Shown: positions 1 to 10,199, counted from the first letter of the stretch. The stretch: DNA of 64,000 nucleotides from Runella sp. MFBS21 (GCF_029433105.1 NZ_JARNTW010000002.1:1-64000), one strand, 5' to 3'. Numbers and translations are program-made. Notes: generated by a model not told the origin, from the letters alone.

Positions 1-90
1 TATTGAACATACTGACATTCAAAATGCCGCTAAATGCCGTTCTGATAAGGGTACTTTGTTACATATTTTTGGTAAAATCGCTACCGCTTT

Positions 91-1024
91 GTGCATTTAC
101 ATCTTTTTCAACTCTTGATTCGCATTAGTACTCAATGGGTACTAGCCCAAACTCCGATTCGAGTCAATGAAAAATCTTCCACACGACATGGCCCTGAAAA
201 CGGGTCGCTCATTATCATTGGTGGTGGACAAGTCACTCCCGAAATATGGAGTAAATTTGTGGAGCTAGCAGGCGGAAAAGAAAAAGCAAAATTGGTGGTC
301 GTGACTGCTGCTGCCGGAGACACTGCCGCTTTGAACCCAGCCGCAGTGGAATCTCTAAAAAAAAATACAGGGGTAGCCAAAGTTACGCTTCTACATACTA
401 AAAGCCTCAAAGAAGCAAACAGTGAGGCTTTTGTAGCGCCACTTCGTGAAGCAACGGGAGTATTTTTTGTAGGAGGGCCGTCAGTGGCGTATTGCTGATT
501 CTTACCTAAATACGCTCACGCATCAGGCATTCCAAGAGGTGTTGGATCGTGGAGGTGTGATTGCCGGTTCATCGGCAGGGGCCAGTATTCAGGGTTCTTT
601 CCTCTGGCGCGGCGATACCAAAGGGCCGCATATTCTAGTGGGAGACCATACACAGGGGCTTGGATTTTTGAAAAATTCAGCCATTGACCAACACTTGCTG
701 CGTAGAAATCGTGAGTTTGATTTGGTGGAATTTATCAAACATTCACCAGAATTGATCGGCATTGGCTTGGATGAGTCTACTTCCATTGTGGTGCAAAAGG
801 ACTCGTTGGAGGTACTTGGGAAATCGTACGTTGTGATTTATGATTACAATACCATTATTGGAAACGGGGATAAACATACCGTGAACAATCAGGAAGTAAA
901 TACGGCTTCCAACGGCCCGTTCTTTTTCTTGGGCAACGGTCAAAAATATGATCTTTTAAACCGTAAGGTCATTAAAGAACCTGCACGTCGTCAGTCTCCG
1001 GCTACTCAAGCTAATAACAAATAG
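91..1024 (+). pseudogene. Cyanophycinase-like peptidase (S51), frameshifted
   Basis: Two overlapping-frame pieces (91-498 and about 484-1024) together read as one S51/cyanophycinase-like serine hydrolase. The first piece has the IIIGGGQVTPEIW strand and ends VFFVGG; the second carries the nucleophile elbow GVIAGSSAGA and the later GLDESTSIVV segment. Skipping one C near 474-485 (GGGCCGTCAG) joins GG to RQWRIADSYL, as expected for the family, so there is one extra base. The family hydrolyses cyanophycin or related aspartyl peptides, often in the periplasm. The N-terminus ends in an Ala-Gln signal-cleavage-like site (VLAQ), but the GTG at 91 is a poor start and a second shift upstream is possible. 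True decay and a homopolymer error cannot be separated here. Confidence 0.8.
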
Positions 1025-1032
1025 CGTTTTTA

Positions 1033-1068
1033 TACTGCCAAGGCTAAGTCATCTTGGTTTTGGCAGTA
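1033..1068 (+). terminator. Weak hairpin after cyanophycinase-like gene
   Basis: Nine-base perfect arms TACTGCCAA (1033-1041) and TTGGCAGTA (1060-1068) lie just after the stop at 1024. The downstream stretch is CAAATTTT and not a clean T run, so termination is plausible but weak. Confidence 0.4.
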
Positions 1069-1129
1069 CAAATTTTACCCGTTTTGTCGATTCCCGTAAA
1101 GCATATCTCTAAACCTAATCTCTCAAAAA

Positions 1130-2389
1130 ATGCCTTCGATTTCTAAAAATCCCTTACTTTCCGAAGACTGGACGGTAGTAGTATTGGGCTTTGCAATTTT
1201 ATTGATTACTCTTGCTGGCTTTGTATTGCCCGTACCTACCTTTGGTTGGGAAAGTACTTCCGATCTGTTTGAAAAAGTACTTTCTTTGAAAAATCTACAA
1301 ATCATTCTTATTCAACTCATTGCAGTTGTGGTAATCGCGATTGCCGGTGCTTCACTGACGGGTAAAGAAATAAAGCCTTTTTTGATCGGCTTGCCTGTTG
1401 TCTATTTTTTAACCATTATTGCCCTCATCATTGCGGGAAACAGCGGTGTAAAATCCATTAATCTGGAAGCGGTGATTTTCAGTTTGGCGATTGGGCTGGT
1501 GATAGGCAATCTTGTGAAACTACCCAATTGGCTCAAATCAGCACTTTCTACCGAAGTATTTGTAAAAATCGGACTAGTACTTTTGGGAACCACCATTATC
1601 TTCTCCGATATTCTTAAAGCAGGTTCTTTAGGGTTGATTCAAGCACTGATTGTGGTGATTTCGGTCTGGTATTTTGCGTTTTGGGTTTCCAAAAAACTGG
1701 GCATCGACGAAGAGCTTTCTCTCATTATTTCGAGTGCCGTTTCTATTTGCGGGGTTTCGGCGGCTATTGCTACGGCGGGCGCCATCAAAGGGGATTCAAA
1801 AAAACTTTCCTATGTTATTTCGTTAGTATTGATTGTGGCAGTGCCTATGATGATTTTTCAGCCTTACATTGCCAAATGGTTGGGGCTTTCGGAAGAAGTA
1901 ACAGGAGCTTGGCTGGGCGGTACTATTGACACCACTGGCGCAGTAGCCGCCGCAGGTACGTTGGTGGGAGAAACGGCCCTGAAAATCAGTACTATTGTTA
2001 AGTTCTCGCAAAATGTTCTCTTAGGCGTCGCTGCCTTTGCCATTTCTGTTTACTGGACGTATACCAACCACCCCTTGGCCAAAGATAAAGATACAAAACC
2101 AACGGCGGGTATTATTTGGGAACGCTTTCCCAAGTTTGTTATCGGTTTTTTGGCTGCTTCGGTACTGTTTTCGTTTTTCCTTACTCCCGAAACGGTCAAT
2201 AATGTCAAGGGAAGTCTTAAAAATTTACAGGGACTATGGTTTGCGTTGGCATTTACAAGCATTGGCCTCGAGACCAATTTTTCAGATCTATTCAATGCTG
2301 AAAACAAAAAACCGCTCTATGCCTTTTTGATCGCCCAAATCTTTAATATTTTCATCACTTTGGCAGTTTCGTATTTTCTCTTTCGCTAA
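1130..2389 (+). CDS. YeiH-family putative sulfate exporter (UPF0324)
   Basis: A 419-residue polytopic membrane protein with about ten hydrophobic helices. It carries the family segments GVSAAIATAGAI (about residues 205-216) and GGTIDTTGAVAAAG (about 263-276) followed by KFSQNVLLG, which place it in the YeiH/UPF0324 (Cons_hypoth698) family. Members are annotated as putative sulfate exporters, but transport has hardly been tested, so the substrate is unproven. The ATG at 1130 follows an AT-rich leader with no competing upstream start. It stands alone: the next gene on the same strand begins 132 bases later and is unrelated. Confidence 0.85.
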   Translation: MPSISKNPLLSEDWTVVVLGFAILLITLAGFVLPVPTFGWESTSDLFEKVLSLKNLQIILIQLIAVVVIAIAGASLTGKEIKPFLIGLPVVYFLTIIALIIAGNSGVKSINLEAVIFSLAIGLVIGNLVKLPNWLKSALSTEVFVKIGLVLLGTTIIFSDILKAGSLGLIQALIVVISVWYFAFWVSKKLGIDEELSLIISSAVSICGVSAAIATAGAIKGDSKKLSYVISLVLIVAVPMMIFQPYIAKWLGLSEEVTGAWLGGTIDTTGAVAAAGTLVGETALKISTIVKFSQNVLLGVAAFAISVYWTYTNHPLAKDKDTKPTAGIIWERFPKFVIGFLAASVLFSFFLTPETVNNVKGSLKNLQGLWFALAFTSIGLETNFSDLFNAENKKPLYAFLIAQIFNIFITLAVSYFLFR

Positions 2390-2521
2390 TCTGGTTTGTA
2401 CCTGATGTAGGGTCAGATGTGAATGTAGCGGAAAGAATACTCAAAAAATTTGTGTCAAAATACGCTCTAAATCTATAGGATATATAAGTTTAATTATTGT
2501 TCATTTTAATTTTTTTCAATC

Positions 2522-3352
2522 ATGAAGTTTACCGACAGCTTAATTTATTATGAGATTCTTGGTTTGCTAATCGCGTTCAGCATAGCTGAATTTTTGACAG
2601 GAGCTTTTAAAAGCGGAAAATGGAACAAAAACGAATGGCACATTACCATTGCCGGATTGGCGCTGTCAAGTGTCATTACGCGCCCGTTGAGTTTTCTGTT
2701 TACGGCCTATGTGCTCAACTACTTTTTCCCTGATTATTATAATTATTTTTCGGGGATTTCACTTTGGGCCGGCGTGCTTATTACCTGCATTTTGGAGGAT
2801 TTTACTCAATACTGGTGGCATCGCGCAGCGCATACTTATGAGTGGCTTTGGAAAGGACACCGAGTGCATCATTCCGCACCAGAAATGAGTGTTTTTCTAT
2901 CTGGAAGAAATTCATGGGTTTATTTGCTGCTTTTTCCCTCTCGGATTGTTTCTGCAACATTGGTTTTTCTTGGGTTTGGGGAAGCATTTATTATCGGTTA
3001 TTTCCTGAAAATACTGATCGGGATTTCGGCTCATTCCAGTATTCGTTGGGATAAACCCCTGTACGCCATTAAATGGCTTCATCCCATCATGTGGGTAGTG
3101 GAAAGAGTCATTTCTACTCCGGCTACCCATCATGCTCATCATGCCGCAAGCGATAAAGATGGTATTGGAGTGATTAACGGCAACTACGGAAACATGTTTT
3201 TTATTTGGGACATCATTTTCGGGACAGGTAAAATAACGCGCCAATATCCTGAGACGATCGGGCTGGAAGAGTATTATGAAGAGCCTTGGTATGTTCAACT
3301 GGGCTATCCGATTTTTAAATCAAAAGATAAAAGAAGTGAAATGTCGAAATAA
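2522..3352 (+). CDS. Sterol desaturase / fatty acid hydroxylase family protein
   Basis: A 276-residue integral membrane di-iron enzyme. The three histidine clusters of the family are visible: HRAAH (about residues 100-104), HRVHH (112-116) and HHAHHA (about 203-208). Hydrophobic segments occupy the first 95 residues and residues about 130-165. Family members hydroxylate or desaturate lipid chains, sterols or carotenoids using O2; the substrate here cannot be told. The neighbours, a YeiH-like transporter and a TPR protein, give no pathway hint. Confidence 0.85.
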   Translation: MKFTDSLIYYEILGLLIAFSIAEFLTGAFKSGKWNKNEWHITIAGLALSSVITRPLSFLFTAYVLNYFFPDYYNYFSGISLWAGVLITCILEDFTQYWWHRAAHTYEWLWKGHRVHHSAPEMSVFLSGRNSWVYLLLFPSRIVSATLVFLGFGEAFIIGYFLKILIGISAHSSIRWDKPLYAIKWLHPIMWVVERVISTPATHHAHHAASDKDGIGVINGNYGNMFFIWDIIFGTGKITRQYPETIGLEEYYEEPWYVQLGYPIFKSKDKRSEMSK

Positions 3353-3506
3353 TTCAGGAATTACTTAATACAATTCCATTTGGGCGGTTCTCTATTGAAA
3401 ATAAGAATGTACGAAATACTTATTTGTACCAAAAATTTGGACAGAAAAAGTAGCTGCCTCCATTTTCGAACCCAAAATCTGGTAAACCGCATTTATCAAT
3501 ACTGAT

Positions 3507-4985
3507 ATGATACTCCGTTTTCCCTTCATGATCTGTTTAGTCGTGCTTTTCCAAAGCGTTTTTGCTAATGATTTTGATTTTACACCAAATCTTCAAAAAG
3601 CCTATTTTGAGGTTTTTAAACTCAAGCTTCCTACATCCCAAAAGCTGATTGCTGCCGAAAAACCATCAAATCCGTTTAAAATTTATCTATCTAATTATAT
3701 AGATATGATTGAAGTGCTGAATTCGGATAGCGAAGCCGCTTATGAAAGATTTGTAAACAAAGAAGGAAAACGGCTGGAATTCATTGAACAATTGAATCAA
3801 AACTCACCCTATAACCGATTTTTAAGGGCCGAAGTAAAGATGCAACTGGCAGTGGTCAAAATTAAATTTGGCAATGAAGTTAAAGCGGCCTGGAATATCG
3901 TTCAGGCGGCTCGTTTATTAGAAGAAAATCAAAAGCTCTTTCCCAATTTTGTGCCTCAACTTAAATCTTTAGGTTGTTTGCATATTTTGATTGGATCAAT
4001 ACCCGAAAATTATAACTGGGTAATTAAGCTTTTAGGTATAAAGGGTAATATTAAACAGGGTGTTGAGGAGTTAAAATTGGCTGGAAAAGATGAGATATGG
4101 GGGTTGGAAGCCTCTTTAATCTCCTTTTTTTTGCAAGAATATTTATTGAAATTTGGTGAGAGAGAAAATGTAAATTTACTTAAGGTCCTTGAAAATCACC
4201 CTGACTGCTTGAGTTTTTACATCATTGCTGTCAGTATATTACTTAAAACCGGCCAAGCTGACCAATCCGCTTTTCTATTGAAAAAATATTCATTTGGCGA
4301 GGAGTATCCTACATTCCCAATTTTAGATTTATACAAAGCGGATGTTCATTTATACAGGGGTGATTATTTATCAGCAGGGCGAGAATATGCTCATTTTTTA
4401 GAAAACTTCAAAGGAAGCACCTATCTCAAAGAAACATATTTTAAATTATTTCTTTGCTATTGGCTAACAGGGGAAGAATCAAAGGCAACACAAATACTGT
4501 CCAAAATTCCGGTCGTTGGAAAAACGATTTCAGAAGCAGATAAAGCCGCCGAAAAGTTCTATGAAAATTATACCAAGACCCATCAATTACCTAATAAGAG
4601 CCTCCTTCAAATTCGGTTAGCTACTGATGGGGGATACTACGAAAAGGCCGCAAGATTAGCAACAAATTTATCGGAGAAAGCACTGATTACATTGAAAGAG
4701 AAAGTTGAATATAATTTTCGGGTAGGCCGAATTTTTCAAAAAAACAATCAACCCGAAAAAGCTATTGAGCACTTTAAGCGAGCTATTCGTTTAAATGAGA
4801 AAGAAAACTGGCATTTTGGTGCAAGTTCGTCCTTGCAGATTGGCTATATTTATCAACTAAAAGGGCAACGTCCGTTGGCTAAAGACTTCTTTAATCAGGC
4901 GATATCCTACAAAAAACATGAATATAAAAATACGATTGATGGTAAAGCCCGTGCTGCTTTAACTGAGATGGGGTATATTGATTGA
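3507..4985 (+). CDS. Exported TPR-repeat protein (TTC39/IML2-like)
   Basis: A 492-residue protein with an N-terminal signal peptide (hydrophobic residues about 3-20, ending VFAND). The rest is helical and repeat-like. The stretch around residues 150-185 (LKSLGCLHILIGSIPENYNW, then LLGIKGNIKQG) resembles the IML2/TTC39 type of TPR protein, and a canonical TPR pair is seen near residues 405-475 (EKAIEHFKRAIRLNE; AKDFFNQAIS). Such proteins are scaffolds, so no enzymatic role is implied. It is followed by a scar of mobile-element debris. Confidence 0.7.
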   Translation: MILRFPFMICLVVLFQSVFANDFDFTPNLQKAYFEVFKLKLPTSQKLIAAEKPSNPFKIYLSNYIDMIEVLNSDSEAAYERFVNKEGKRLEFIEQLNQNSPYNRFLRAEVKMQLAVVKIKFGNEVKAAWNIVQAARLLEENQKLFPNFVPQLKSLGCLHILIGSIPENYNWVIKLLGIKGNIKQGVEELKLAGKDEIWGLEASLISFFLQEYLLKFGERENVNLLKVLENHPDCLSFYIIAVSILLKTGQADQSAFLLKKYSFGEEYPTFPILDLYKADVHLYRGDYLSAGREYAHFLENFKGSTYLKETYFKLFLCYWLTGEESKATQILSKIPVVGKTISEADKAAEKFYENYTKTHQLPNKSLLQIRLATDGGYYEKAARLATNLSEKALITLKEKVEYNFRVGRIFQKNNQPEKAIEHFKRAIRLNEKENWHFGASSSLQIGYIYQLKGQRPLAKDFFNQAISYKKHEYKNTIDGKARAALTEMGYID

Positions 4986-5030
4986 GATGCTTTCTGACTT
5001 TTGAATTTGTGAAGCCACTCAACTACAGAC

Positions 5031-5098
5031 TATGATTACAATACCATCATTGCAAACGAAAATAACACACCCTAAATAATCAGGAAGAGAAGACCTCC
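5031..5098 (+). pseudogene. Fossil fragment of the cyanophycinase-like gene
   Basis: Bases from 5031 match bases from 839 of the cyanophycinase-like gene: an identical 17-mer (TATGATTACAATACCAT) followed by CATTGCAAACG versus TATTGGAAACG and then AATCAGGAAG in both. The similarity covers roughly 65-70 bases with small gaps and is not in an open frame. It is best read as the leftover of a second decayed copy, or of a partial duplication, 4.2 kb away. Confidence 0.65.
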
Positions 5099-5193
5099 AT
5101 AGCCTCTTTTATTATTCCGTAAGTCGGCCATATGAGTAACGCGTTATTATGGGCGATATAAGTACATGACAAAAAAGGCTTTTCCGCCCCGAG

Positions 5194-5397
5194 TTGTTAT
5201 CTTGTGGGTCACCACAACTCAAAAGATATGGCAAAGAAGGCAAAAAGTTGGCTAAACATAGTGATTTACAGGATTATTTGGGTAAAGAACTACCCATAAA
5301 TGCAGCACGGATAAAAGTTCAAAGCGTTAATTTTGAACGATTGGCACAGGGTTTTGATAACCCTGTCGAGTTAAGTTCGAATTTACGTAGCTCTTAA
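5194..5397 (+). mobile_element. IS4-like transposase N-terminal fragment
   Basis: The frame reads KLAKHSDLQDYLGKELP, INAARIK, VQSVNFERLAQGF and SSNLR, then stops. In my recollection this matches the N-terminal helical part of IS4-family transposases common in Cytophagales, where the hydrophobic helix between the INAARIK and VQSVNFE parts is normally about a dozen residues longer. The fragment therefore has an internal deletion as well as a missing catalytic part. The only start is TTG at 5194; it is very unlikely to be functional. Confidence 0.65.
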
Positions 5398-5505
5398 CCA
5401 ACGGGCAATCAGATCTAAATCAACCGCATACCCACTAAAAAAACGCTGTATTCTGCGTAGATTACTACATAGCTGTGCATCGTACGGGTGCGTATGGGAG
5501 ATAGT
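5383..5505 (-). mobile_element. IS4-like transposase fragment, inverted
   Basis: Read on the minus strand, this stretch encodes SNLRRIQRFFSGYAVDLDLI followed by ARWL. That is the natural continuation of the SNLR end of the plus-strand fragment at 5194-5397, but in opposite orientation and repeating SNLR. So either an inversion broke a single element with a small duplication, or pieces of two copies have been juxtaposed. No terminal repeats or catalytic residues remain. Confidence 0.65.
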
Positions 5506-5729
5506 ATGAACATTTCTAATAATTTAATTCTTGCTTTATGCTAAGGTAAAAGTAAAGCAGTTTCCCTATTTTTACCCTCCATGAGTCAATTAGGTTTGTT
5601 TTATAAGTCTTGGTAAACCCATTTTATAAATCTTTTTGCTCTTATTTTGACAGGAAAAGTAATATTAGCACAAAACTTTACCGTTGAATTGAAGAGACTC
5701 TGCTTTTAGAATGCCTTTGTAGTAAGAAT

Positions 5730-5778
5730 ATAAACTCAACGTTGGCAAGGTTCAAAACCTTGCCAACGTTGAGTTTAT
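5730..5778. repeat. 23-bp perfect inverted repeat, likely leuS terminator
   Basis: Perfect 23-base arms (5730-5752 and 5756-5778) containing AACCTTGCCAACGTT enclose a 3-base loop (CAA). It starts 11 bases beyond the leuS stop and would form a very stable hairpin in the leuS transcript, but no strong T run follows on the minus strand. The high symmetry also fits a dispersed REP-like palindrome. The rest of 5506-5729 shows nothing recognisable. Confidence 0.7.
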
Positions 5779-5788
5779 GATATTTTCG

Positions 5789-8572
5789 TTATAAAACAAC
5801 ATTTACAATCCGTTTTGGAACGACTACCACTTTTTTAGGTGCTTTGCCTTCCAACCATTTTTGAACCGTATCATTGGCCAACACCCCTTGTTCGATGTCT
5901 TCTTTTGACATATCGACAGGGAAAGCGAGGTTGGCACGAACTTTACCATTGATCTGGATTGGGTACTCAAACGAGCTTTCTACCAAATACTTGGGCTCAA
6001 ACACAGGGAACGGAGCGGTGGTCAATGTTCCTGCTTCGTTGCCCAAAGCCACCCAAAGTTCTTCGGTAATGTGAGGGGCATACGGTGACAACAAAATGAC
6101 CATTTCTTTCAAGATGGCTTTTTTGTGGCACTTCAAATCACTCAATTCGTTGACCCCAATCATAAACGTCGAAACAACCGTGTTAAACGAATAACGCTCA
6201 ATGTCTTCCTCCACGCGCTTGATGGTACGGTGCAATACCTTCAATTCGTCGGCGGTTGGCTCGGCATCCACCAATTTCGATTTACCCGTTTGGTCCTCAA
6301 AGAACAATCGCCAAAACTTACGCAAGAAGTTCGACGTTCCGCTGATGCCGTTGGTATTCCACGGTTTAGCGTCGGTCAATGGCCCCAAAAACATTTCGTA
6401 CATCCGCAAGGTATCAGCACCGTATTTGTCAACAATGTCGTCAGGGTTTACGACGTTGTACTTCGATTTTGACATTTTTTCAACTTCCCAACCGCAGATG
6501 TATTTGCCATCCTCCAAAATAAATTCAGCATTGGCAAAGTCTTCACGCCAGTTTTTGAAGGCTTCAGTATTCAAAACATCGTTTTCTACCATATTTACAT
6601 CAACGTGCAATTTGGTCGTCTCGTACTGGTCTTTCAAGCCATAACTTACAAAAACGGGTTTTGCATTATCACTTGATTTCAAGCGATACACAAAATTACT
6701 CCGTCCCTGAATCATACCCTGATTCACCAACTTCGCCGCAAATTCTTCGTGAGGTACTAAGCCCAAATCTTTCAAGAACTTGTTCCAAAAACGGCTGTAC
6801 AACAAGTGCCCCGTAGCGTGTTCGGAACCACCCAAGTAGAAGTCGATACGTTGCCAGTAGTCGATGGCCTCTTTAGAAGCAAATGCCTCGTTATTTTGAG
6901 GATCCATGTAGCGGTACCAATACCACGACGAGCCCGCCCAACCTGGCATTGTGCTCAATTCATAATCGTATTCTCCTTTGTATTTCCACCCTTCGGCGCG
7001 GCCTAGTGGCGGTTCGCCCGTTTCGGTGGGAAGGTATTTGTCAATTTTGGGCAATTCTAATGGCAAATCTGCCTCATCAATCAAGTACGGAACACCGTCT
7101 TTGAAATAAGCAGGCACAGGTTCCCCCCAATAACGTTGGCGACTAAACACCGCATTACGCAAGCGGTATTGTACCTTACCCTTACCCAATTTACGTTCTT
7201 CCAACCACTTGATAAGTGTGTCGGTCGCCTCTTGGTACGTCATTCCGTTGATAATACCCGAATTGATGTAATGACCTTCTTTGGTATTGTCAGCTTGTTG
7301 GTCAGTGTCTTTTTGGGTATCCAAAATCGGGATAATGGGCAAACCAAAATTCGTTGCAAAGTTCCAGTCGCGCTGATCACCCGAAGGAACCCCCATCACA
7401 GCCCCTGTTCCGTATCCTGCCAAAACATAATCGGCCAAATAGATAGGTACTTTTTCTCCGCTGAACGGATTGATACAATAACTTCCCGTGAACACGCCTG
7501 ACACTTTCTTTTCGGCCATGCGATCTACCTCACTACGACTTGCCGCCCACTTGATATAGGCTTCTACGTCGGCCTTTTGGGCAGTAGTTGTGAGTTCAGC
7601 AGCCCACTCATGTTCTGGAGCTAAGACCATAAAGCTAACGCCGTAAATAGTGTCAACGCGGGTCGTAAATACTTCAATTAGTTTATCTTGACCATCAACA
7701 GCAAACTTTACGGATGCTCCCTGTGAGCGACCAATCCAGTTGCGTTGTTGTTCTTTCAATGGCTCAGGCCAGTCGATGGTATCTAGCCCATTTAACAAAC
7801 GGTCGGCATAGGCAGTGATGCGCATCGCCCACTGTTTCATCAATTTACGCTCCACCGGGAACCCACCACGCTCCGACACGCCGTCTTTCACTTCGTCGTT
7901 TGAAAGGACAGTGCCTAAGCCTGGGCACCAGTTCACAAACGATTCTTCGGGAAACGTAAAGCGATACTTTAACAACACCAATTGCTGTTCTTTTTCACTC
8001 ATCGCATTCCACTCGTCTGCGCTAAACTCCGTCACGTCTTCATCACAAACGGCATTCACCGCTGCCGAACCACCTTGCGCAAATTGCTCAACCAAATGAC
8101 TGATTGGCAATGCTTTGTCGGCTGTACGGTCATAGTAGTGATTGAACAACTGCATGAAAATCCACTGCGTCCACTTGTAATAATTGGGGTCAGAGGTACG
8201 AATCTCACGGCTCCAATCGTAGCTAAAACCAATGTTTTTTAGCTGAGAAATAAATGTATTGATGTTTTGCTCAGTCGTAATGGCTGGGTGTTGACCCGTT
8301 TGAATCGCATACTGCTCAGCGGGCAATCCAAAGCTATCAAAACCCATTGGGTGTAAAACATTAAATCCTTTAAGTCTTTTATACCGCGAAATAATGTCAG
8401 AAGCAATATAACCCAGTGGATGCCCTACGTGCAGACCCGCTCCCGAAGGATAGGGAAACATGTCGAGGACATAATATTTGGGTTTATTGTGGTCGATTTC
8501 GGTCTTAAAGGTTTGGTTTTCTTCCCAAAACTGCTGCCATTTTTTTTCGATTTCGCGGTGATTGTATTCCAT
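5789..8572 (-). CDS. leuS: Leucyl-tRNA synthetase
   Basis: A 927-residue class I aminoacyl-tRNA synthetase that charges tRNA-Leu. The HIGH-type signature is in [16 protein letters not shown] (about residues 41-56) and the KMSKS loop in EKMSKSKYN (about residue 700). The CP1 editing domain lies between them ([16 protein letters not shown]), with the [14 protein letters not shown] segment before the second half of the active site. Length is normal for bacterial LeuRS. It is transcribed alone, divergent from the Uma2 gene, and a strong inverted repeat follows its stop. Confidence 0.98.
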   Translation of the reverse strand: MEYNHREIEKKWQQFWEENQTFKTEIDHNKPKYYVLDMFPYPSGAGLHVGHPLGYIASDIISRYKRLKGFNVLHPMGFDSFGLPAEQYAIQTGQHPAITTEQNINTFISQLKNIGFSYDWSREIRTSDPNYYKWTQWIFMQLFNHYYDRTADKALPISHLVEQFAQGGSAAVNAVCDEDVTEFSADEWNAMSEKEQQLVLLKYRFTFPEESFVNWCPGLGTVLSNDEVKDGVSERGGFPVERKLMKQWAMRITAYADRLLNGLDTIDWPEPLKEQQRNWIGRSQGASVKFAVDGQDKLIEVFTTRVDTIYGVSFMVLAPEHEWAAELTTTAQKADVEAYIKWAASRSEVDRMAEKKVSGVFTGSYCINPFSGEKVPIYLADYVLAGYGTGAVMGVPSGDQRDWNFATNFGLPIIPILDTQKDTDQQADNTKEGHYINSGIINGMTYQEATDTLIKWLEERKLGKGKVQYRLRNAVFSRQRYWGEPVPAYFKDGVPYLIDEADLPLELPKIDKYLPTETGEPPLGRAEGWKYKGEYDYELSTMPGWAGSSWYWYRYMDPQNNEAFASKEAIDYWQRIDFYLGGSEHATGHLLYSRFWNKFLKDLGLVPHEEFAAKLVNQGMIQGRSNFVYRLKSSDNAKPVFVSYGLKDQYETTKLHVDVNMVENDVLNTEAFKNWREDFANAEFILEDGKYICGWEVEKMSKSKYNVVNPDDIVDKYGADTLRMYEMFLGPLTDAKPWNTNGISGTSNFLRKFWRLFFEDQTGKSKLVDAEPTADELKVLHRTIKRVEEDIERYSFNTVVSTFMIGVNELSDLKCHKKAILKEMVILLSPYAPHITEELWVALGNEAGTLTTAPFPVFEPKYLVESSFEYPIQINGKVRANLAFPVDMSKEDIEQGVLANDTVQKWLEGKAPKKVVVVPKRIVNVVL

Positions 8573-8702
8573 TTTTTTCTGTTATCAGTATATCGGTTAG
8601 CCGTTATTTGGAGATTGATGATAGCTTCAACGGATAACTATTAACAATTCAACAGATAACGGTTACAAAATAGGCCGCAAAATTACAGGTTTTCGATGAC
8701 TT

Positions 8703-8733
8703 TTGGGGTTTGGAACTGAAATTGTTATTTTTG
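8703..8733 (+). promoter_or_regulatory. Bacteroidota-type promoter for the Uma2 gene
   Basis: TTG at 8703-8705 and TATTTTTG (matching TAnnTTTG) at 8726-8733, separated by 20 bases, fit the Bacteroidota housekeeping promoter. Transcription would start near 8740, about 16 bases before the ATG at 8756. Confidence 0.6.
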
Positions 8734-8755
8734 GTAAAAAAACGCGGTTAAAACT

Positions 8756-9343
8756 ATGGTCGCCTTGGATGAATATGTATTGAAGTTGCCTGAGGAAATT
8801 CGTTGGGACGATGCCACGTTTTTGGCATTTTGTCGCATGAACGACGAGCTCAACATCGAAAGAGACGCCGAAGGAAATATCATTATCATGTCACCTACCA
8901 ATACTTTATCAGGATTTTACGAGAATAAGTTGCTGTTTGTTCTTGAGCTATGGAATCATACCGCAAAGCTAGGATACACCTTTAGCTCCTCCGCAGGCTT
9001 TACATTCAAAGATGGCTCCATGCGCGCGCCAGATGCGTCTTTTATCCTCAAAGAACGGTTTGACGCCTTGCCCGATAGTGAAAAAAATCAGTTTGCGCAC
9101 ATTGCCCCTGATTTTGTGGCGGAGCTGCATTCCAAAACAGATAGCCTCCAAAAACTTCAACTTAAAATGAAATCATATATTCAAAACGATGTACGGTTGG
9201 GCTGGCTTATCGACCTTGCGGACAAAGAAGTATGGGTATATCGACAAAACGGGACGATTTCACGTGTTCCGTTTACTGCCCAAAAAGTCTCTGGCGAAGA
9301 AGTGTTATTAGGTTTTGAGCTGGATTTGAGTGTTTTTGAGTAA
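8756..9343 (+). CDS. Uma2 family (DUF820) nuclease-fold protein
   Basis: A 195-residue protein of the Uma2/DUF820 family, a PD-(D/E)XK nuclease-fold group that is widespread and multiply paralogous in Cyanobacteria and Bacteroidota. Visible family parts are GNIIIMSPTN near residue 40-50, a RAPDASFI strand holding the expected metal-binding Asp, VAELHSKTD with the second acidic residue, and LGWLIDLADKEVWVY. Cellular function is unknown for most members. A good promoter precedes it and kdsB follows 79 bases later. Confidence 0.85.
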   Translation: MVALDEYVLKLPEEIRWDDATFLAFCRMNDELNIERDAEGNIIIMSPTNTLSGFYENKLLFVLELWNHTAKLGYTFSSSAGFTFKDGSMRAPDASFILKERFDALPDSEKNQFAHIAPDFVAELHSKTDSLQKLQLKMKSYIQNDVRLGWLIDLADKEVWVYRQNGTISRVPFTAQKVSGEEVLLGFELDLSVFE

Positions 9344-9422
9344 AGTTTTTTGAAATTTGTAGCCAAAAACTTTGTTAATTTTCGACAGAACTCTTTTTAA
9401 GAGTATAACATATTTACTTGAA

Positions 9423-10169
9423 ATGATTATTGGAATTATACCCGCACGCTATGCTTCGACGCGCTACCCCGGAAAACCGCTCATCGACATTCAAGGTAAA
9501 ACCATGATTGAACGCGTATACGAGCAGGCCTTGCGGGCAAAGTGCCTTTCAGATGTTATCGTTGCTACTGATGATGAACGTATTCTTAAGCATGTCCAGT
9601 CGTTTGGTGGTAAAGCAGTAATGACTCACCCCGACCATCCAAGCGGAACAGATAGATGTTGGGAAGCAGTTCAAGCGGTATCGACTTACGGAAAAGAAGG
9701 ACGATATGTTATCAATATTCAAGGCGATGAGCCTTTTGTCGCACCTGAGCAAATTGATGAATTAGGGGCAGTGCTTGATGGCAAGGTAGAATTGGCCTCG
9801 CAGATGATTCCGGTTAGCGACCACGAATTGTTGTTTGATATGGGGGAAGCGAAGGTGATTGTAAATCAAGATTTCGAAGCTATTTATTTTAGCCGTCAGG
9901 TGATACCATTTTTGAAAGGCGTTGACCCACAAGAATGGCACAAACATCATACCTACTATCGTCAGGTGGGAATGTATGCCTATCGTGCGGATATATTAGA
10001 AAAAATCACTCAATTGCCTGTCTCAGATTTGGAAAAAGCCGAATCGTTGGAGCAATTGCGGTGGCTACAAAACGGCTACAAAATAAAAATGGTGCTTACT
10101 TCTTACGAAAGTCACTGCATTGATACGCCAGAGGATGTAGAAAAAGTGCTTCGGATGATGCATCTTTAA
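9423..10169 (+). CDS. kdsB: CMP-KDO synthetase (3-deoxy-manno-octulosonate cytidylyltransferase)
   Basis: Activates KDO with CTP for lipid A core synthesis in the cytoplasm. The protein starts MIIGIIPARYASTRYPGKP, the nucleotide-binding signature, and carries NIQGDEPFV and the C-terminal CIDTPEDVE segment. I chose the ATG at 9423 because residues upstream of it are not part of the family and the family begins directly with this beta strand; that gives 248 residues, the usual length. Confidence 0.96.
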   Translation: MIIGIIPARYASTRYPGKPLIDIQGKTMIERVYEQALRAKCLSDVIVATDDERILKHVQSFGGKAVMTHPDHPSGTDRCWEAVQAVSTYGKEGRYVINIQGDEPFVAPEQIDELGAVLDGKVELASQMIPVSDHELLFDMGEAKVIVNQDFEAIYFSRQVIPFLKGVDPQEWHKHHTYYRQVGMYAYRADILEKITQLPVSDLEKAESLEQLRWLQNGYKIKMVLTSYESHCIDTPEDVEKVLRMMHL

Positions 10170-10199
10170 GCCTATTTTATCATAAGTACAATCGCTGAT

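Noticed and set aside
6125-8242. Several plus-strand frames of 60-147 codons inside leuS
   Set aside because: They mirror the coding constraint of leuS on the other strand and have no recognisable domains.
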